From the NCBI RefSeq assembly GCF_015207655.1, contig NZ_JADEWN010000002.1, positions 88,385 through 152,384 of the forward strand: 64,000 nucleotides of DNA. The letters are read 5' to 3'. The position numbers and the translations under genes were made by a program. The DNA comes from Gloeocapsopsis crepidinum LEGE 06123 (lineage in GTDB: Bacteria > Cyanobacteriota > Cyanobacteriia > Cyanobacteriales > Chroococcidiopsidaceae). This document shows, piece after piece, positions 28,441-37,086 of this stretch (position 1 is the stretch's first letter; the number at the start of each line of letters is the position of its first letter). Below the pieces are notes generated by a model that worked only from the letters and a program-made list of their open reading frames with translations, did not search any database and was not told where the DNA came from.

Positions 28441-28559
28441 GTTGTGTATTAAGTCAGTGGGTGAAAAATGCAACTTAGGGGCTGTTAGTGTTGATTGAGA
28501 AATTGATGAACAACCATAAAACATGCAATCAATAATTACACCCACTGACTTAGTACAAC
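28441..28559. repeat. MITE-like inverted repeat element
   Basis: A perfect 14-bp inverted repeat, TAAGTCAGTGGGTG (28450-28463) and CACCCACTGACTTA (28539-28552), with the arms extending imperfectly outwards (GTTGT at both ends). About 75 bp lies between. There is no coding capacity. The size and structure fit a miniature inverted-repeat element or a long cruciform between glgB and accD. Confidence 0.5.
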
Positions 28560-28601
28560 TAATTACTCATTGCGCCTAGCTTTTCATTCCTGCGTATGCC
28601 T

Positions 28602-29534
28602 TTATTTTCCAGAATCAGCAATGCTAGAAGTTAAAGCGATCGCTTCTAATTGCAATAGCTGGTGGTGGGTAGGAGTAACAGGTTGGTGTAGGCTAATGAG
28701 TTGAGCTAGCGTTTTTTTCAGTTGAGTTCTGGGCACAATCGCATCGACAAAGCCATGCTGCAATAAATCTTCTGCGGTTTGAAACTCTTCTGGTAACTTT
28801 TCGCGTAACGTTTGTTCAATAACGCGGCGTCCTGCAAAACCAATTGTTGCTCTAGGTTCGGCTAAAATGATATCTCCCAACATCGCAAAGCTAGCGGTAA
28901 CTCCGCCTGTTGTAGGATTTGTCAAAACTGGAATGTATAAGAGTTGGGCTTCGCGATGGCATTCTAAAGCAGCCGAAATTTTTGCCATCTGCATCAAGCT
29001 CAGCATTCCTTCTTGCATCCTTGCCCCACCAGACGCACAGACAATAATTACGGGATAGCGCTTTTGGGTGGCGCGTTCAATTAGACGCGTAATTTTTTCA
29101 CCGACGACAGAACCCATACTACCGCCCATAAACCGGAAGTCCATCACTCCCAAAGCGACAGGCAATTTGTCGATTTGTCCGAAACCTGTTTGCACAGCAT
29201 CGATCAACCCAGTTTTTTCCTGAGTTTCGCGGAGGCGATCGCTATAAGCTTTGCGATCGCGAAATTGTAACGGATCAGTAGGACTGAGAGACTCATCGAG
29301 TGGCTGCCAGGTATTCGCGTCAATCAATTGCCGGATGCGTTCGTTACTATCTACCCGCACATGATGTCCGCACTCTGGGCAGACCATTTGATTGGCTCTT
29401 AAGTCTTTGGTATATGCCAAAACTCCACAAGCCACACATTTACTCCACAACCCATCAGCAATGTCGCGCTCTTGGCGTTCCTGGCTAATAGGACCAGATT
29501 TTCGCCGATTTGCAAACCAATCAAACAGAGACAT
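28602..29534 (-). CDS. accD: acetyl-CoA carboxylase carboxyltransferase subunit beta
   Basis: Beta subunit of the carboxyltransferase half of acetyl-CoA carboxylase, first step of fatty-acid synthesis. The N-terminal zinc ribbon is visible as CVACG and [16 protein letters not shown]; the crotonase-like domain includes [17 protein letters not shown] and [16 protein letters not shown] choose the ATG at 29534 ([14 protein letters not shown]), the family's usual start; the frame is open nine residues further up. Length then 310 residues, standard. Monocistronic. Confidence 0.95.
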   Translation of the reverse strand: MSLFDWFANRRKSGPISQERQERDIADGLWSKCVACGVLAYTKDLRANQMVCPECGHHVRVDSNERIRQLIDANTWQPLDESLSPTDPLQFRDRKAYSDRLRETQEKTGLIDAVQTGFGQIDKLPVALGVMDFRFMGGSMGSVVGEKITRLIERATQKRYPVIIVCASGGARMQEGMLSLMQMAKISAALECHREAQLLYIPVLTNPTTGGVTASFAMLGDIILAEPRATIGFAGRRVIEQTLREKLPEEFQTAEDLLQHGFVDAIVPRTQLKKTLAQLISLHQPVTPTHHQLLQLEAIALTSSIADSGK

Positions 29535-29863
29535 TAAACTGCGCCATATTTTGAGTAGCAATCTTTATCTTAATCAAGTCGGTAGTCGCTTGGAAATAAA
29601 ATCATCCAATTTTGGACTTTAGATTGTAGAGATTTCATTAAAAAATGGCGCTTGAAATTCTTCTAGCTAATGTTCCCGTTCACCCGTTGCAGATCACTTC
29701 TCGAACTCAACCGATCAACTCTATCGGTCGGTGTGTAACGAGATTGTTCTGCTGTGCAAACAGTCCAACCTCTATAGGCTACTCGACCTTCGCTTTGATG
29801 AACTAGATCGATATGAAAGCTTAAGCGTTAAAATCGGTCGTCGAACAATTCGATGCAGTCACT
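29535..29863. other. intergenic region with short ORF overlapping the phosphatase start
   Basis: A frame open from about 29671 and startable with GTG at 29731 ends at 29871 (46 residues, LYRLLDLRFDELDRYESL), overlapping the next gene by 8 bp. It has gene-like composition but no ATG and no recognised family. It could be a leader peptide or the remnant of a truncated gene. Confidence 0.3.
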
Positions 29864-30409
29864 ATGTATAAATTTGCTTCAGCTGCAGAGGACGAACCCA
29901 TCGTGTTTGGCTCTGCTCGTCCTGGATATCGCAACGAGCAAGTGAAAGAGTGGATTAAATTTATGCAGTACCAAGACATCAAGCGTGTCTGCTGTTTGCT
30001 TCCTGAATCTCAACTCACTCGCTATTCCAATCTGCTTGATGTTTACCGACAGACGTTCGGACTCGACCAAGTTTGTTGGACACCAATTGAGGATTTTCAC
30101 TTTGCCGACGCTGAAATTCTTATCCACCAAATTTTACCGTTCTTAGCTGCCGCCAATCAGAATCATGAGAAAGTTGTTGTTCATTGCTCTGGCGGTGTTG
30201 GGCGTACGGGGCACGTTTTAGCAGCTTGGCTTGTGGTTGGACGAGGACTCTCTAACAAAACCGCGATCGCAACCGTTAAACAAACTGGAAAAAATCCCTA
30301 CGAAGCAGTCATCGCTGCCCCTTTCAAAGGTCGCAATCCTTGGAAAGTTGCTGCGGAACTCCAGATGTTGCTGGATGAGTGTAATCGATTTAGAGACAAG
30401 TTAGCTTGA
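29864..30409 (+). CDS. dual-specificity/tyrosine phosphatase family protein
   Basis: Cysteine-based phosphatase of 181 residues. The P-loop C108-S-G-G-V-G-R114-T-G matches the CX5R signature with the following Thr. A plausible general-acid Asp is in IEDFHFAD near residue 77. N-terminal FGSARPGY is typical of cyanobacterial PTP-like proteins. Cytoplasmic; the substrate could be phospho-Tyr, phospho-Ser/Thr or a phosphoinositide-like molecule. It may counteract the Ser/Thr kinases encoded 20-30 kb away, but nothing links them directly. ATG start. Confidence 0.85.
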   Translation: MYKFASAAEDEPIVFGSARPGYRNEQVKEWIKFMQYQDIKRVCCLLPESQLTRYSNLLDVYRQTFGLDQVCWTPIEDFHFADAEILIHQILPFLAAANQNHEKVVVHCSGGVGRTGHVLAAWLVVGRGLSNKTAIATVKQTGKNPYEAVIAAPFKGRNPWKVAAELQMLLDECNRFRDKLA

Positions 30410-30521
30410 TGCCGAGCACTAATAGATACGTTTCAAATTACCGCTACAACCCGAAACGCAAGCGACAGAGCTAGCAAATAGCAAGAGCTAAAATGCTGTT
30501 TGCTTGAGTTCAACAGCAATT

Positions 30522-30752
30522 TTAATCACTAGGCTGTATATCGTTGTCCTCAGTTTCGATCGGACTGAGCAAGAGGAGTGCAGCCCACCGATCTTGGGCT
30601 TGGACTTGTACAGCAGCTGGACTACCACTACCAAAATAAGAGGTAATACCCAAATCAACTATCCGCGCTGGAATATCGTGAGCCGTCAGCAATTGACACA
30701 TCAACTCTGCTTCCCAGCGCCTGCTTGTAGTTCTTAAGGTAATCCAAGACAC
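30522..30752 (-). CDS. DUF2007-type putative signal-transducing protein
   Basis: A 76-residue protein with the DUF2007 pattern: WEAELMCQLLTAHDIPARIVDLG, then a strand (AAVQVQAQDRWAAL). The family is ferredoxin-like, often annotated as a putative signal-transducing protein, function unproven. ATG start. It is convergent with the phosphatase gene. Confidence 0.7.
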   Translation of the reverse strand: MSWITLRTTSRRWEAELMCQLLTAHDIPARIVDLGITSYFGSGSPAAVQVQAQDRWAALLLLSPIETEDNDIQPSD

Positions 30753-30813
30753 GAGTTAATTTTAGCAGAACAGATAAAGCTGAGGGAACTGGAGTCAGAA
30801 AATCGTGGCTTTT

Positions 30814-30845
30814 GTGGGGCAGGTGTCCCCTTTAGTAGCAAGTGA
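30814..30845 (+). repeat. decayed REP-like element, copy d
   Basis: GGGGCAGGTGTCCCC followed by TTAGTAGCAAGTG matches the inner stem and right arm of the REP-like family but lacks the left arm. It sits beside a broken gene. Confidence 0.4.
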
Positions 30846-30927
30846 TGTAAAAATGGATTTCCCAAAAGCACCCGTAGATAACCCTATCGGGAGCATCTTT
30901 TACCAAAAAAATCTGTTAATTGACTCA

Positions 30928-31375
30928 TTAAATGTTTTTCCAGAACTTTTGAGTTAACAAAGCATCTACATCCTGGGGAAATGGACAAACATCAGGAAAA
31001 ATCACATCAGGATAATCTTCTCTCATAGATGCCAAAGCATCCTGATAAGATTCGGTTAAAATCTATAAAGCTTTTAATACTAGGAGAGTACTTAAATTCC
31101 TTTTTCAACTCCCCGCGAAAATTGCGAATTTCAATCTCCCAACCTCGAAAGCAGTTAGGAAGACAAACATAACAACGCTTCAACAAAGGTTCTAATAGAC
31201 GAACTAACAAACTGTGGACTGCTTTACGTTGACTTATTCCCGAAGATTCAACCTCTTCAATCAAATTCTCTCAATCCAAATCTTCTGTATTTCTTGCTTT
31301 CAACTTACTAAGTGTATCCTCAATCCAGAAAGCAAAATCTTGATCGTAGAGGTTTTTTATTCGTGATTGGGTCAT
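30928..31375 (-). pseudogene. DUF29 family gene, broken by a stop and a frameshift
   Basis: DUF29 proteins are short, common cyanobacterial proteins of unknown function. From ATG 31375 the frame reads MTQSRIKNLYDQDFAFWIEDTLSKL to ARNTEDLD, then an in-frame TGA (31271-31273), then in the same frame ENLIEEVESSGISQRKAVHSLLVRLLEPLLK, the exact DUF29 continuation. The TGA replaces the expected Leu (TTA to TGA would do it). Near 31060 the homology moves to another frame (ILTESYQDALASM, FPDVCPFPQDVDALL), ending at TAA 30928-30930. Two independent lesions mean a true pseudogene. Confidence 0.82.
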
Positions 31376-31553
31376 AATTTTACCTCTAATTTTGTATATT
31401 TTTATCAAAATTACGTTTATAAAGAGCGTTGTGTAGTACTGTTTTGCTTTAAAGTTACTGTATATGGGCAAGCAGAGGAGCAAAAGGGCAGAGGAAATTG
31501 GATAGTCATGATTTGTCGCAACCATGTTTTAAATTGGTATCAATCCTTTGCTG

Positions 31554-32378
31554 CTAAAGGGCGGGAAAGATTAAACGGAAGTATGCAGTAAGAATCGCCT
31601 CACCACTAAAGATTGTCATCAATGCACCTAGAGCAAGAAAAGGACCAAAGGGCATTTTTTGCCGCCTAGAGAGGAACCCCAAGGCGATCGCCCCACCACC
31701 AATAAACGCGCCAATAGCACACGCTAAGAACCCTGCCAACAGAAGATATTTCCACCCTAGCCAGGCACCTAACATTGCAGCTAATTTGGCGTCTCCTGCA
31801 CCCATTGCGGCTTGTCCTAATGCAATCGAACCGAAAAATGCGATCGCATCAAATATCCAAATTCCCAACACCGCGCCCAAGACACTCAACATCAACTGAT
31901 GTACTACTTCATTGAAAGGAAGTTGTGCGATCAAACTTGCAACGACACCAAACATTAAACCTACAACTAATCCTGATTGTGTCAATGAATTTGGTAGCGT
32001 CATTGTATCAAGATCAATCAGTGACAACGCTAATAGCCAACCGCAGAATATCCAATATCCGACAGTTTGCACTGAAAACCCAAATCTCCAAAAAACAAGT
32101 AAAAATATCAAGCCTGTCACGGCTTCTACAAGCGGATAACGTATGGCAATGGGAGTTTTACAATGACGGCAGCGCCCTTTTAACCACAGCCAGCCTAGAA
32201 CTGGAATATTTTCCCATTTACCTAAACGATGTAAGCAACGCGGACAGCGGGAAGGCGGCGAAACAATCGATAATTTAGCTGGTAAGCGGTAAACAACTAC
32301 ATTGATAAAGCTACCAATTGATGCCCCTAATGCAAACACAATAAAAGTAGCAAAGCTAGTAAAGAGAAAATCAATCAT
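31554..32378 (-). CDS. pilD: prepilin peptidase / N-methyltransferase
   Basis: Integral-membrane aspartic protease that cleaves and N-methylates type IV prepilins. The cytoplasmic Zn-binding loop has CPRC and CRHC pairs at about residues 43-78. The catalytic aspartates are in LIDLDTMTLPN and GAGDAKLAAMLG. Seven to eight hydrophobic helices; 274 residues, normal for PilD. ATG start. Type IV pili drive motility and DNA uptake in cyanobacteria; no other pil gene is in the window. Confidence 0.93.
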   Translation of the reverse strand: MIDFLFTSFATFIVFALGASIGSFINVVVYRLPAKLSIVSPPSRCPRCLHRLGKWENIPVLGWLWLKGRCRHCKTPIAIRYPLVEAVTGLIFLLVFWRFGFSVQTVGYWIFCGWLLALSLIDLDTMTLPNSLTQSGLVVGLMFGVVASLIAQLPFNEVVHQLMLSVLGAVLGIWIFDAIAFFGSIALGQAAMGAGDAKLAAMLGAWLGWKYLLLAGFLACAIGAFIGGGAIALGFLSRRQKMPFGPFLALGALMTIFSGEAILTAYFRLIFPAL

Positions 32379-32455
32379 CAGGAGTGATTACAAATGAGTG
32401 TAGGGCTTTTTGCCTTCATTATTCCCTACTTCTTTTCAGAAGCACTCTCAATCAG

Positions 32456-32686
32456 TTAGTAAGAATTAGATTCATCGCTTTCAATTTCTGCAATGGGAAT
32501 AAATTCCTCTAGAGGTAGAAGAATTGGTCTTTTGGAAAAAAGTAACCTACCACGACATGTTAATCGATGAATTGCTACACCAGTCGGTTGTTCTGCGGTG
32601 TCTGAACGCAATTCTCGATAGGTTAAATATATCTGGCGTGCCGATTTTAGTAGTATGGGATCGCTCAATTTTAGTAGGTCGATCAA
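32456..32686 (-). CDS. small conserved hypothetical protein (76 aa)
   Basis: Acidic C-terminus (EEFIPIAEIESDESNSY) and a beta-rich middle (IHRLTCRGRLLFSKRPILLPL). Soluble. I do not recognise the family. Composition and codon use look like its neighbours. It lies 77 bp upstream of the pilD start on the same strand and could be in one transcript with it. Confidence 0.55.
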   Translation of the reverse strand: MIDLLKLSDPILLKSARQIYLTYRELRSDTAEQPTGVAIHRLTCRGRLLFSKRPILLPLEEFIPIAEIESDESNSY

Positions 32687-32800
32687 GTTCGTTTAGATTC
32701 TATCTCCACTTTAAGGAATTTTGAGTTTTGAATGCGTGAGTTTTGAATTGTTCGCGAACAAAGGTGCCGGAGGCAAATATTTTAAGTTTTAAGTTTTAAG

Positions 32801-32834
32801 TTTTGTTAGCGTAGCGGTGCCTTAGCACGTTTTG
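32801..32834 (-). repeat. dispersed intergenic repeat, type 2, inverted
   Basis: Reverse-orientation copy of the 941-973 element, next to AAGTTTT heptamers and a GAACAAAGGTGCCGGAGGC segment also present near 994-1017 in reverse. Confidence 0.65.
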
Positions 32835-32925
32835 AATTAGAAGAACTCTCTTAAACTCAACACTTATAACTCATAACTCAGAACTCTCTTAAGCTCAACA
32901 CTTCCCGACTCAACACTCCTAAGCG

Positions 32926-34017
32926 TTACTCGGATTGTTCGAGGACTTGAATTAAAGCTTCACCCATCGCATGGCAGCCTAAGAGATTCATTCCAGGGGA
33001 CATAATATCTCCTGTGCGATCGCCGCGATCTAAAACTTGCAATACTGCATTTTCGATTTGATCAGCAGCTACGGGTTGATTTAATGCGTACCGCAGCATC
33101 ATTGCCGCACTAAGAACCTGTGCTAAGGGGTTGGCTTTATCTTGCCCAGCAATATCAGGGGCGGAACCGTGGACAGGTTCAAACACTCCAGGACCAGAAG
33201 CACCTAAACTGGCAGAAGGTAACATACCAATACTTCCTGTCAGCATTGCCGCTGCATCTGAGAGAATGTCGCCAAAGAGATTACCTGTGACTATGGTGTC
33301 AAATTGTTTGGGATAGCGTACCAACTGCATCGCGGCATTATCGACGTACATATGCGAAAGTTCGACATCAGGATATTCGGCGGCTAATTGGGTGATGCGA
33401 TCGCGCCACAACTGCGATACTTCTAAGACATTTGCTTTATCTACTGAACAAAGTCTTCCTTGGCGTTTTTGTGCGGTTTCAAACGCGACGCGTCCAATTC
33501 TGTCAATTTCTGCTGCAGTGTATGCCATCGTATTGACACCGCATTTTTCTCCGGTTTCGGTAGTGAAAATGCCTTTGGGTTGACCAAAATAAACTCCACC
33601 TGTGAGTTCGCGTACAACCATGATATCGACACCTGCAACAATCTCAGGCTTCAAACTAGAGGCATCGATCAGCTGTGGTAAAATTTTTGCTGGGCGCAAA
33701 TTGGCAAATAAACTCAAGCCCGCACGAAGTCCAAGTAATCCGGTTTCTGGGCGTAAATGACGCGGTAGATTGTCCCACTTATAACCACCGATCGCTGCGA
33801 GTAAGACAGCATCACTATCCTTGCACATTTCTAGTGTAGTAGGTGGTAGCGGTTCTCCTGTCGCATCAATTGCGGCACCTCCAATGAGGGCTTCTTGAAA
33901 TTCAAAGCGGATGTCTAGCAGTTTACCCACTACCTTCAGTACATCTACCGCGACTAACATAATTTCTGGACCAATGCCATCGCCTGGTAATAGGGTAATG
34001 CGGTACTGAGTAGTCAT
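32926..34017 (-). CDS. leuB: 3-isopropylmalate dehydrogenase
   Basis: NAD-dependent oxidative decarboxylation of 3-isopropylmalate in leucine synthesis. The N-terminus [14 protein letters not shown], the substrate loop [14 protein letters not shown], and the signature [27 protein letters not shown] are all intact. 363 residues, standard. ATG start. Single gene flanked by repeats on both sides. Confidence 0.96.
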   Translation of the reverse strand: MTTQYRITLLPGDGIGPEIMLVAVDVLKVVGKLLDIRFEFQEALIGGAAIDATGEPLPPTTLEMCKDSDAVLLAAIGGYKWDNLPRHLRPETGLLGLRAGLSLFANLRPAKILPQLIDASSLKPEIVAGVDIMVVRELTGGVYFGQPKGIFTTETGEKCGVNTMAYTAAEIDRIGRVAFETAQKRQGRLCSVDKANVLEVSQLWRDRITQLAAEYPDVELSHMYVDNAAMQLVRYPKQFDTIVTGNLFGDILSDAAAMLTGSIGMLPSASLGASGPGVFEPVHGSAPDIAGQDKANPLAQVLSAAMMLRYALNQPVAADQIENAVLQVLDRGDRTGDIMSPGMNLLGCHAMGEALIQVLEQSE

Positions 34018-34063
34018 AGTTTTTCTGGCAACGCTTGCAAGTCATTGATCATACAGCAAAGGA

Positions 34064-34091
34064 GGGGTGAGGGGTGAGGGGTGAGGGGTGA
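34064..34091 (+). repeat. four tandem GGGGTGA heptamers
   Basis: Exact tandem array, four units of GGGGTGA at 34064-34091, in the divergent region between leuB and the ABC transporter gene. Identical units recur near 21950 and at the right edge of the window. Confidence 0.8.
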
Positions 34092-34187
34092 GGGATAAAA
34101 TTGTTGAAGATGGTTACAGTTTTGAGAACGGATGATATGTAGCTTGAAACAGGGTTAGGCTAGTGTCAAATATTTTACCAAGCATTT

Positions 34188-35135
34188 ATGGCAAGAGAAC
34201 TCGCGGTTCGTACTTGCGGTTTAACTAAGCAATTTGATCGTCACGTTGCAGTTAATGATGTCGATTTACAGATCGCGGCGGGTGAAGTTTATGGGTTGAT
34301 TGGACCAAATGGCGCTGGTAAAACAACATTGATTCGGATGTTAGCAACAGCGGAAGAACCGACGCAGGGTGAGATTTATATTCACGGCGATCGCCTACTA
34401 TTAGACCAAAGTAATACTACGCTGAAACGACGCTTGGGCTATCTCCCTGACGATTTTCCTTTGTACGACAATCTCACAGTTTGGGATTACCTCGATTATT
34501 TTGCACGGTTGTATTTTTTGAGAGAACCGCGTCGCACACAACGATTGTATGAAGTTTTAGAACTCGTACAGCTGCAATACAAGCGTAAAAGTTTGATTGC
34601 AACGCTTTCGCGGGGTATGAAACAGCGTTTGAGTCTAGCGCGAACAGTTCTTCACGAACCAATATTACTATTACTTGACGAACCCGTTTCTGGTCTTGAC
34701 CCTGTTGCGCGAATGCAGTTTCGCGAAATTATCAAGGTACTCCAAGAAGCCGGAATGACAATTTTAATTTCCTCGCACGTTTTAAGTGACTTAGCCGAAT
34801 TATGCACCTCGGTAGGAATTATGGAACTCGGTTATCTCGTTGAAAGTGCGCGGTTGCAAGATTTGTATCAGCGCTTGAGTCATCGTCACATCTTGTTAAC
34901 GACTTTGGGAGATTTCAAGCAACTGCAAGCAGAATTAAACAATAATTCCTTAGTCAAAGCTTGGGAAGTTATGGCAGAAAAGCAGTTGAGAGTTGATTTT
35001 GATGGTGATGAGGAAGACTGTGCAGAATTATTGCGATCGCTGATTGCAGCGAATATTCCTTTAACTGAGTTTCATTGCACGCAAGAGGATTTAGAAACAA
35101 TTTTTCTCAAATTAGGTCATCAACAAGCATCTTAA
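34188..35135 (+). CDS. ABC-2 exporter ATP-binding protein
   Basis: ATPase subunit of an ABC-2-type exporter. Walker A GPNGAGKTTL (about residues 39-48), signature LSRGMKQRLSLA, Walker B LLLLDEPVSGLDP and H-loop ISSHVLSDL. 315 residues with a C-terminal domain typical of NatA/CcmA-like exporters. ATG start. The permease gene follows after 64 bp on the same strand, so they form one transporter; the substrate is unknown. Confidence 0.9.
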   Translation: MARELAVRTCGLTKQFDRHVAVNDVDLQIAAGEVYGLIGPNGAGKTTLIRMLATAEEPTQGEIYIHGDRLLLDQSNTTLKRRLGYLPDDFPLYDNLTVWDYLDYFARLYFLREPRRTQRLYEVLELVQLQYKRKSLIATLSRGMKQRLSLARTVLHEPILLLLDEPVSGLDPVARMQFREIIKVLQEAGMTILISSHVLSDLAELCTSVGIMELGYLVESARLQDLYQRLSHRHILLTTLGDFKQLQAELNNNSLVKAWEVMAEKQLRVDFDGDEEDCAELLRSLIAANIPLTEFHCTQEDLETIFLKLGHQQAS

Positions 35136-35199
35136 AGTTAAATCTAGAATACAGCGATCGCGTTAGTTTCATTATTTACAAATGCATGAATAAGCTCAT

Positions 35200-36885
35200 A
35201 TGAAAATCAACTGGATTGAGCGGTTAGGAGACAAAAATCCCCAATTTTTGCGAGAACTTCAAGAACTGCAATTTAGTAGCTTATTATTTGCTGTAGCCAT
35301 TTCTTTTTTAGGGCAATTTTTATTATTTATATTTTATCAAAGTCAACTACCTATTTCATATGATTCAACACCAATTAGTCACAAATTCTGTATAAACGAT
35401 CCAGTTTCTGAGTATGAAAATCAGCTCTATTGCCTGCGAGACAATGCTGGTAACTTTGTTATTCATTGGCAATTGTGGTGGTTAAATTTATTTACATTTT
35501 TAAGCCTATTTGGAATTGCAACTCTTTTAGCAGGAGGAGTTTATTTATTAGTTAACAATTTAGCTACCGAACAAAGGCGCGGTACACTTAATTTTATTCG
35601 CCTTACTCCTCAATCTCCTCAAACTATTTTATTGGGTAAATTGCTGGGAGTTCCTAGTTTACTTTATTTCGTATTTATACTTGCTATTCCATTGCATTTA
35701 TGGGCAGGGTTGAGTGCCAAAATTCCTTTACTTTTAATTCTAAGTTTTTACCTTGTCTTGATTGTTGGATGCTTTTTCTTTTACAGTGCAGCAATTCTAT
35801 TTGGTTTAGTCAGTTCTTCTCTCAAATTGGCTTCCTGGTTAGCTAGTGGTACTGTTTTGCTGTTTCTGCTTGCAAACCACTATTCAATTACGGGTACTTT
35901 AGTAGATTGGCTATTTTTATTTTCTCCAACTCAAATAGTTCCTTACTTAGTTGAAGCAACGCATTTAAATTCTAATTCTATAGACGGATGGCTAATTTTA
36001 CCTTCCTCACTTTACTCAAGACACTGGTTCCATATCCAAATAGGATCAAATGCTACTAATTTATTGATGAGTTCTTTGTTAAATTATAGCTTGTGGAGTT
36101 ATTGGGTTTGGCAAGCAATCAAACAGTGTTATTCTAAGCCTAAAAAACCTTTACTAACTAAGAAACAAAGTTATTTTTTAGTAGTTTGTTTTGAACTTGT
36201 AATGATCGGTTTTACTTTAGTAAAAGGAGACGTACCTGCTTGGAAAGAAGGGATGATTTACCATTATCGGTATTTGCTCATATTTAATTTAGTCATGTTT
36301 TTGGCATTAATTATGTTAATGACACCTTCCCGACAGGGCATAAATTGGGTAAGATCCAGCCAGAAACACAATAGAAATGGGCAGCAATTCGTACAAAATT
36401 TGATGCGACAGGATTCAGTGCTATTAACAATAGGAGTTAATTTAGCGATCGCATTTGCATTTTTAATTCCTTGGATACTGTTCAACTTAGAAGCATCAGA
36501 TCAAATTCCAGCTTTATTAAGTTTATTAATCTGCTATAACTTTATTTTAATTTGTGCAGTAATTACGCAAATTATTGGATTGCGAATAACTCAAAAACCA
36601 GCCCTCTGGATCACTGGAACTTTTGGCATTATTACTATATTACCTGTTATCGTTATTAATCTACTCGCACGCAATTCCGATGAAACTTCGATGTTGTGGC
36701 TGTTTACACCTTATGCTTGGGCAGTCACTAAATCAGCTAGTCAAGTTAATATTTTGTTTGCCATTTTGATCCAGTGGACAATTTTAGGTTTATGTACTTT
36801 ACAGATGAGGCATGACATCAAAAAGCTTGGTGAATCTGCATCTAAAGCATTGTTTACTGAAAGCAACCTACACAGCAAGAGGTAA
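35200..36885 (+). CDS. ABC-2 exporter permease
   Basis: A 561-residue membrane protein with many hydrophobic helices in two clusters, separated by a basic stretch near residue 385-400. It carries the ABC-2 permease feature TEQRRGTLNFIRLTPQSPQTILLGKLLG, the coupling region after the second helix. Partner of the preceding ATPase. AT-rich relative to neighbours. The start is the ATG at 35200. Substrate unknown. Confidence 0.85.
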   Translation: MKINWIERLGDKNPQFLRELQELQFSSLLFAVAISFLGQFLLFIFYQSQLPISYDSTPISHKFCINDPVSEYENQLYCLRDNAGNFVIHWQLWWLNLFTFLSLFGIATLLAGGVYLLVNNLATEQRRGTLNFIRLTPQSPQTILLGKLLGVPSLLYFVFILAIPLHLWAGLSAKIPLLLILSFYLVLIVGCFFFYSAAILFGLVSSSLKLASWLASGTVLLFLLANHYSITGTLVDWLFLFSPTQIVPYLVEATHLNSNSIDGWLILPSSLYSRHWFHIQIGSNATNLLMSSLLNYSLWSYWVWQAIKQCYSKPKKPLLTKKQSYFLVVCFELVMIGFTLVKGDVPAWKEGMIYHYRYLLIFNLVMFLALIMLMTPSRQGINWVRSSQKHNRNGQQFVQNLMRQDSVLLTIGVNLAIAFAFLIPWILFNLEASDQIPALLSLLICYNFILICAVITQIIGLRITQKPALWITGTFGIITILPVIVINLLARNSDETSMLWLFTPYAWAVTKSASQVNILFAILIQWTILGLCTLQMRHDIKKLGESASKALFTESNLHSKR

Positions 36886-36998
36886 GTTGCTGCGACTATT
36901 CTTTACAAGAAAGTGTAAAAGAACATACAGAAATATTTTAGGTAATCTCTTTCAATAAACTAACGCTTAGGAAAACTATAAAGAACATAATAATGCAC

Positions 36999-37039
36999 CA
37001 ATCAAGATCTGAGTGTGAAAATCTAGTGCATCTTGATTG
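36999..37039 (+). promoter_or_regulatory. inverted repeat upstream of the NCS2 permease
   Basis: CAATCAAGAT (36999-37008) and ATCTTGATTG (37030-37039) form a perfect 10-bp dyad with a 21-bp spacer, about 50 bp before the start codon. It may be an operator for a dimeric regulator or an mRNA hairpin. It lacks the conserved junction of a purine riboswitch. Confidence 0.4.
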
Positions 37040-37086
37040 AATTTATAGTGCTAGTTGAATTTCATTGCGACTGAAACGGAGAACTC

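Noticed and set aside
28333..28545. 70-residue minus-strand frame between glgB and accD
   Set aside because: It lies over the inverted-repeat element and has no recognisable protein features.
34064..34091. Possible CRISPR or iteron array
   Set aside because: Units are 7 bp with no spacers; it is a simple tandem repeat.
36999..37039. Purine riboswitch before the NCS2 permease
   Set aside because: Only a single dyad; the three-way junction and conserved loop residues of the purine aptamer are missing.
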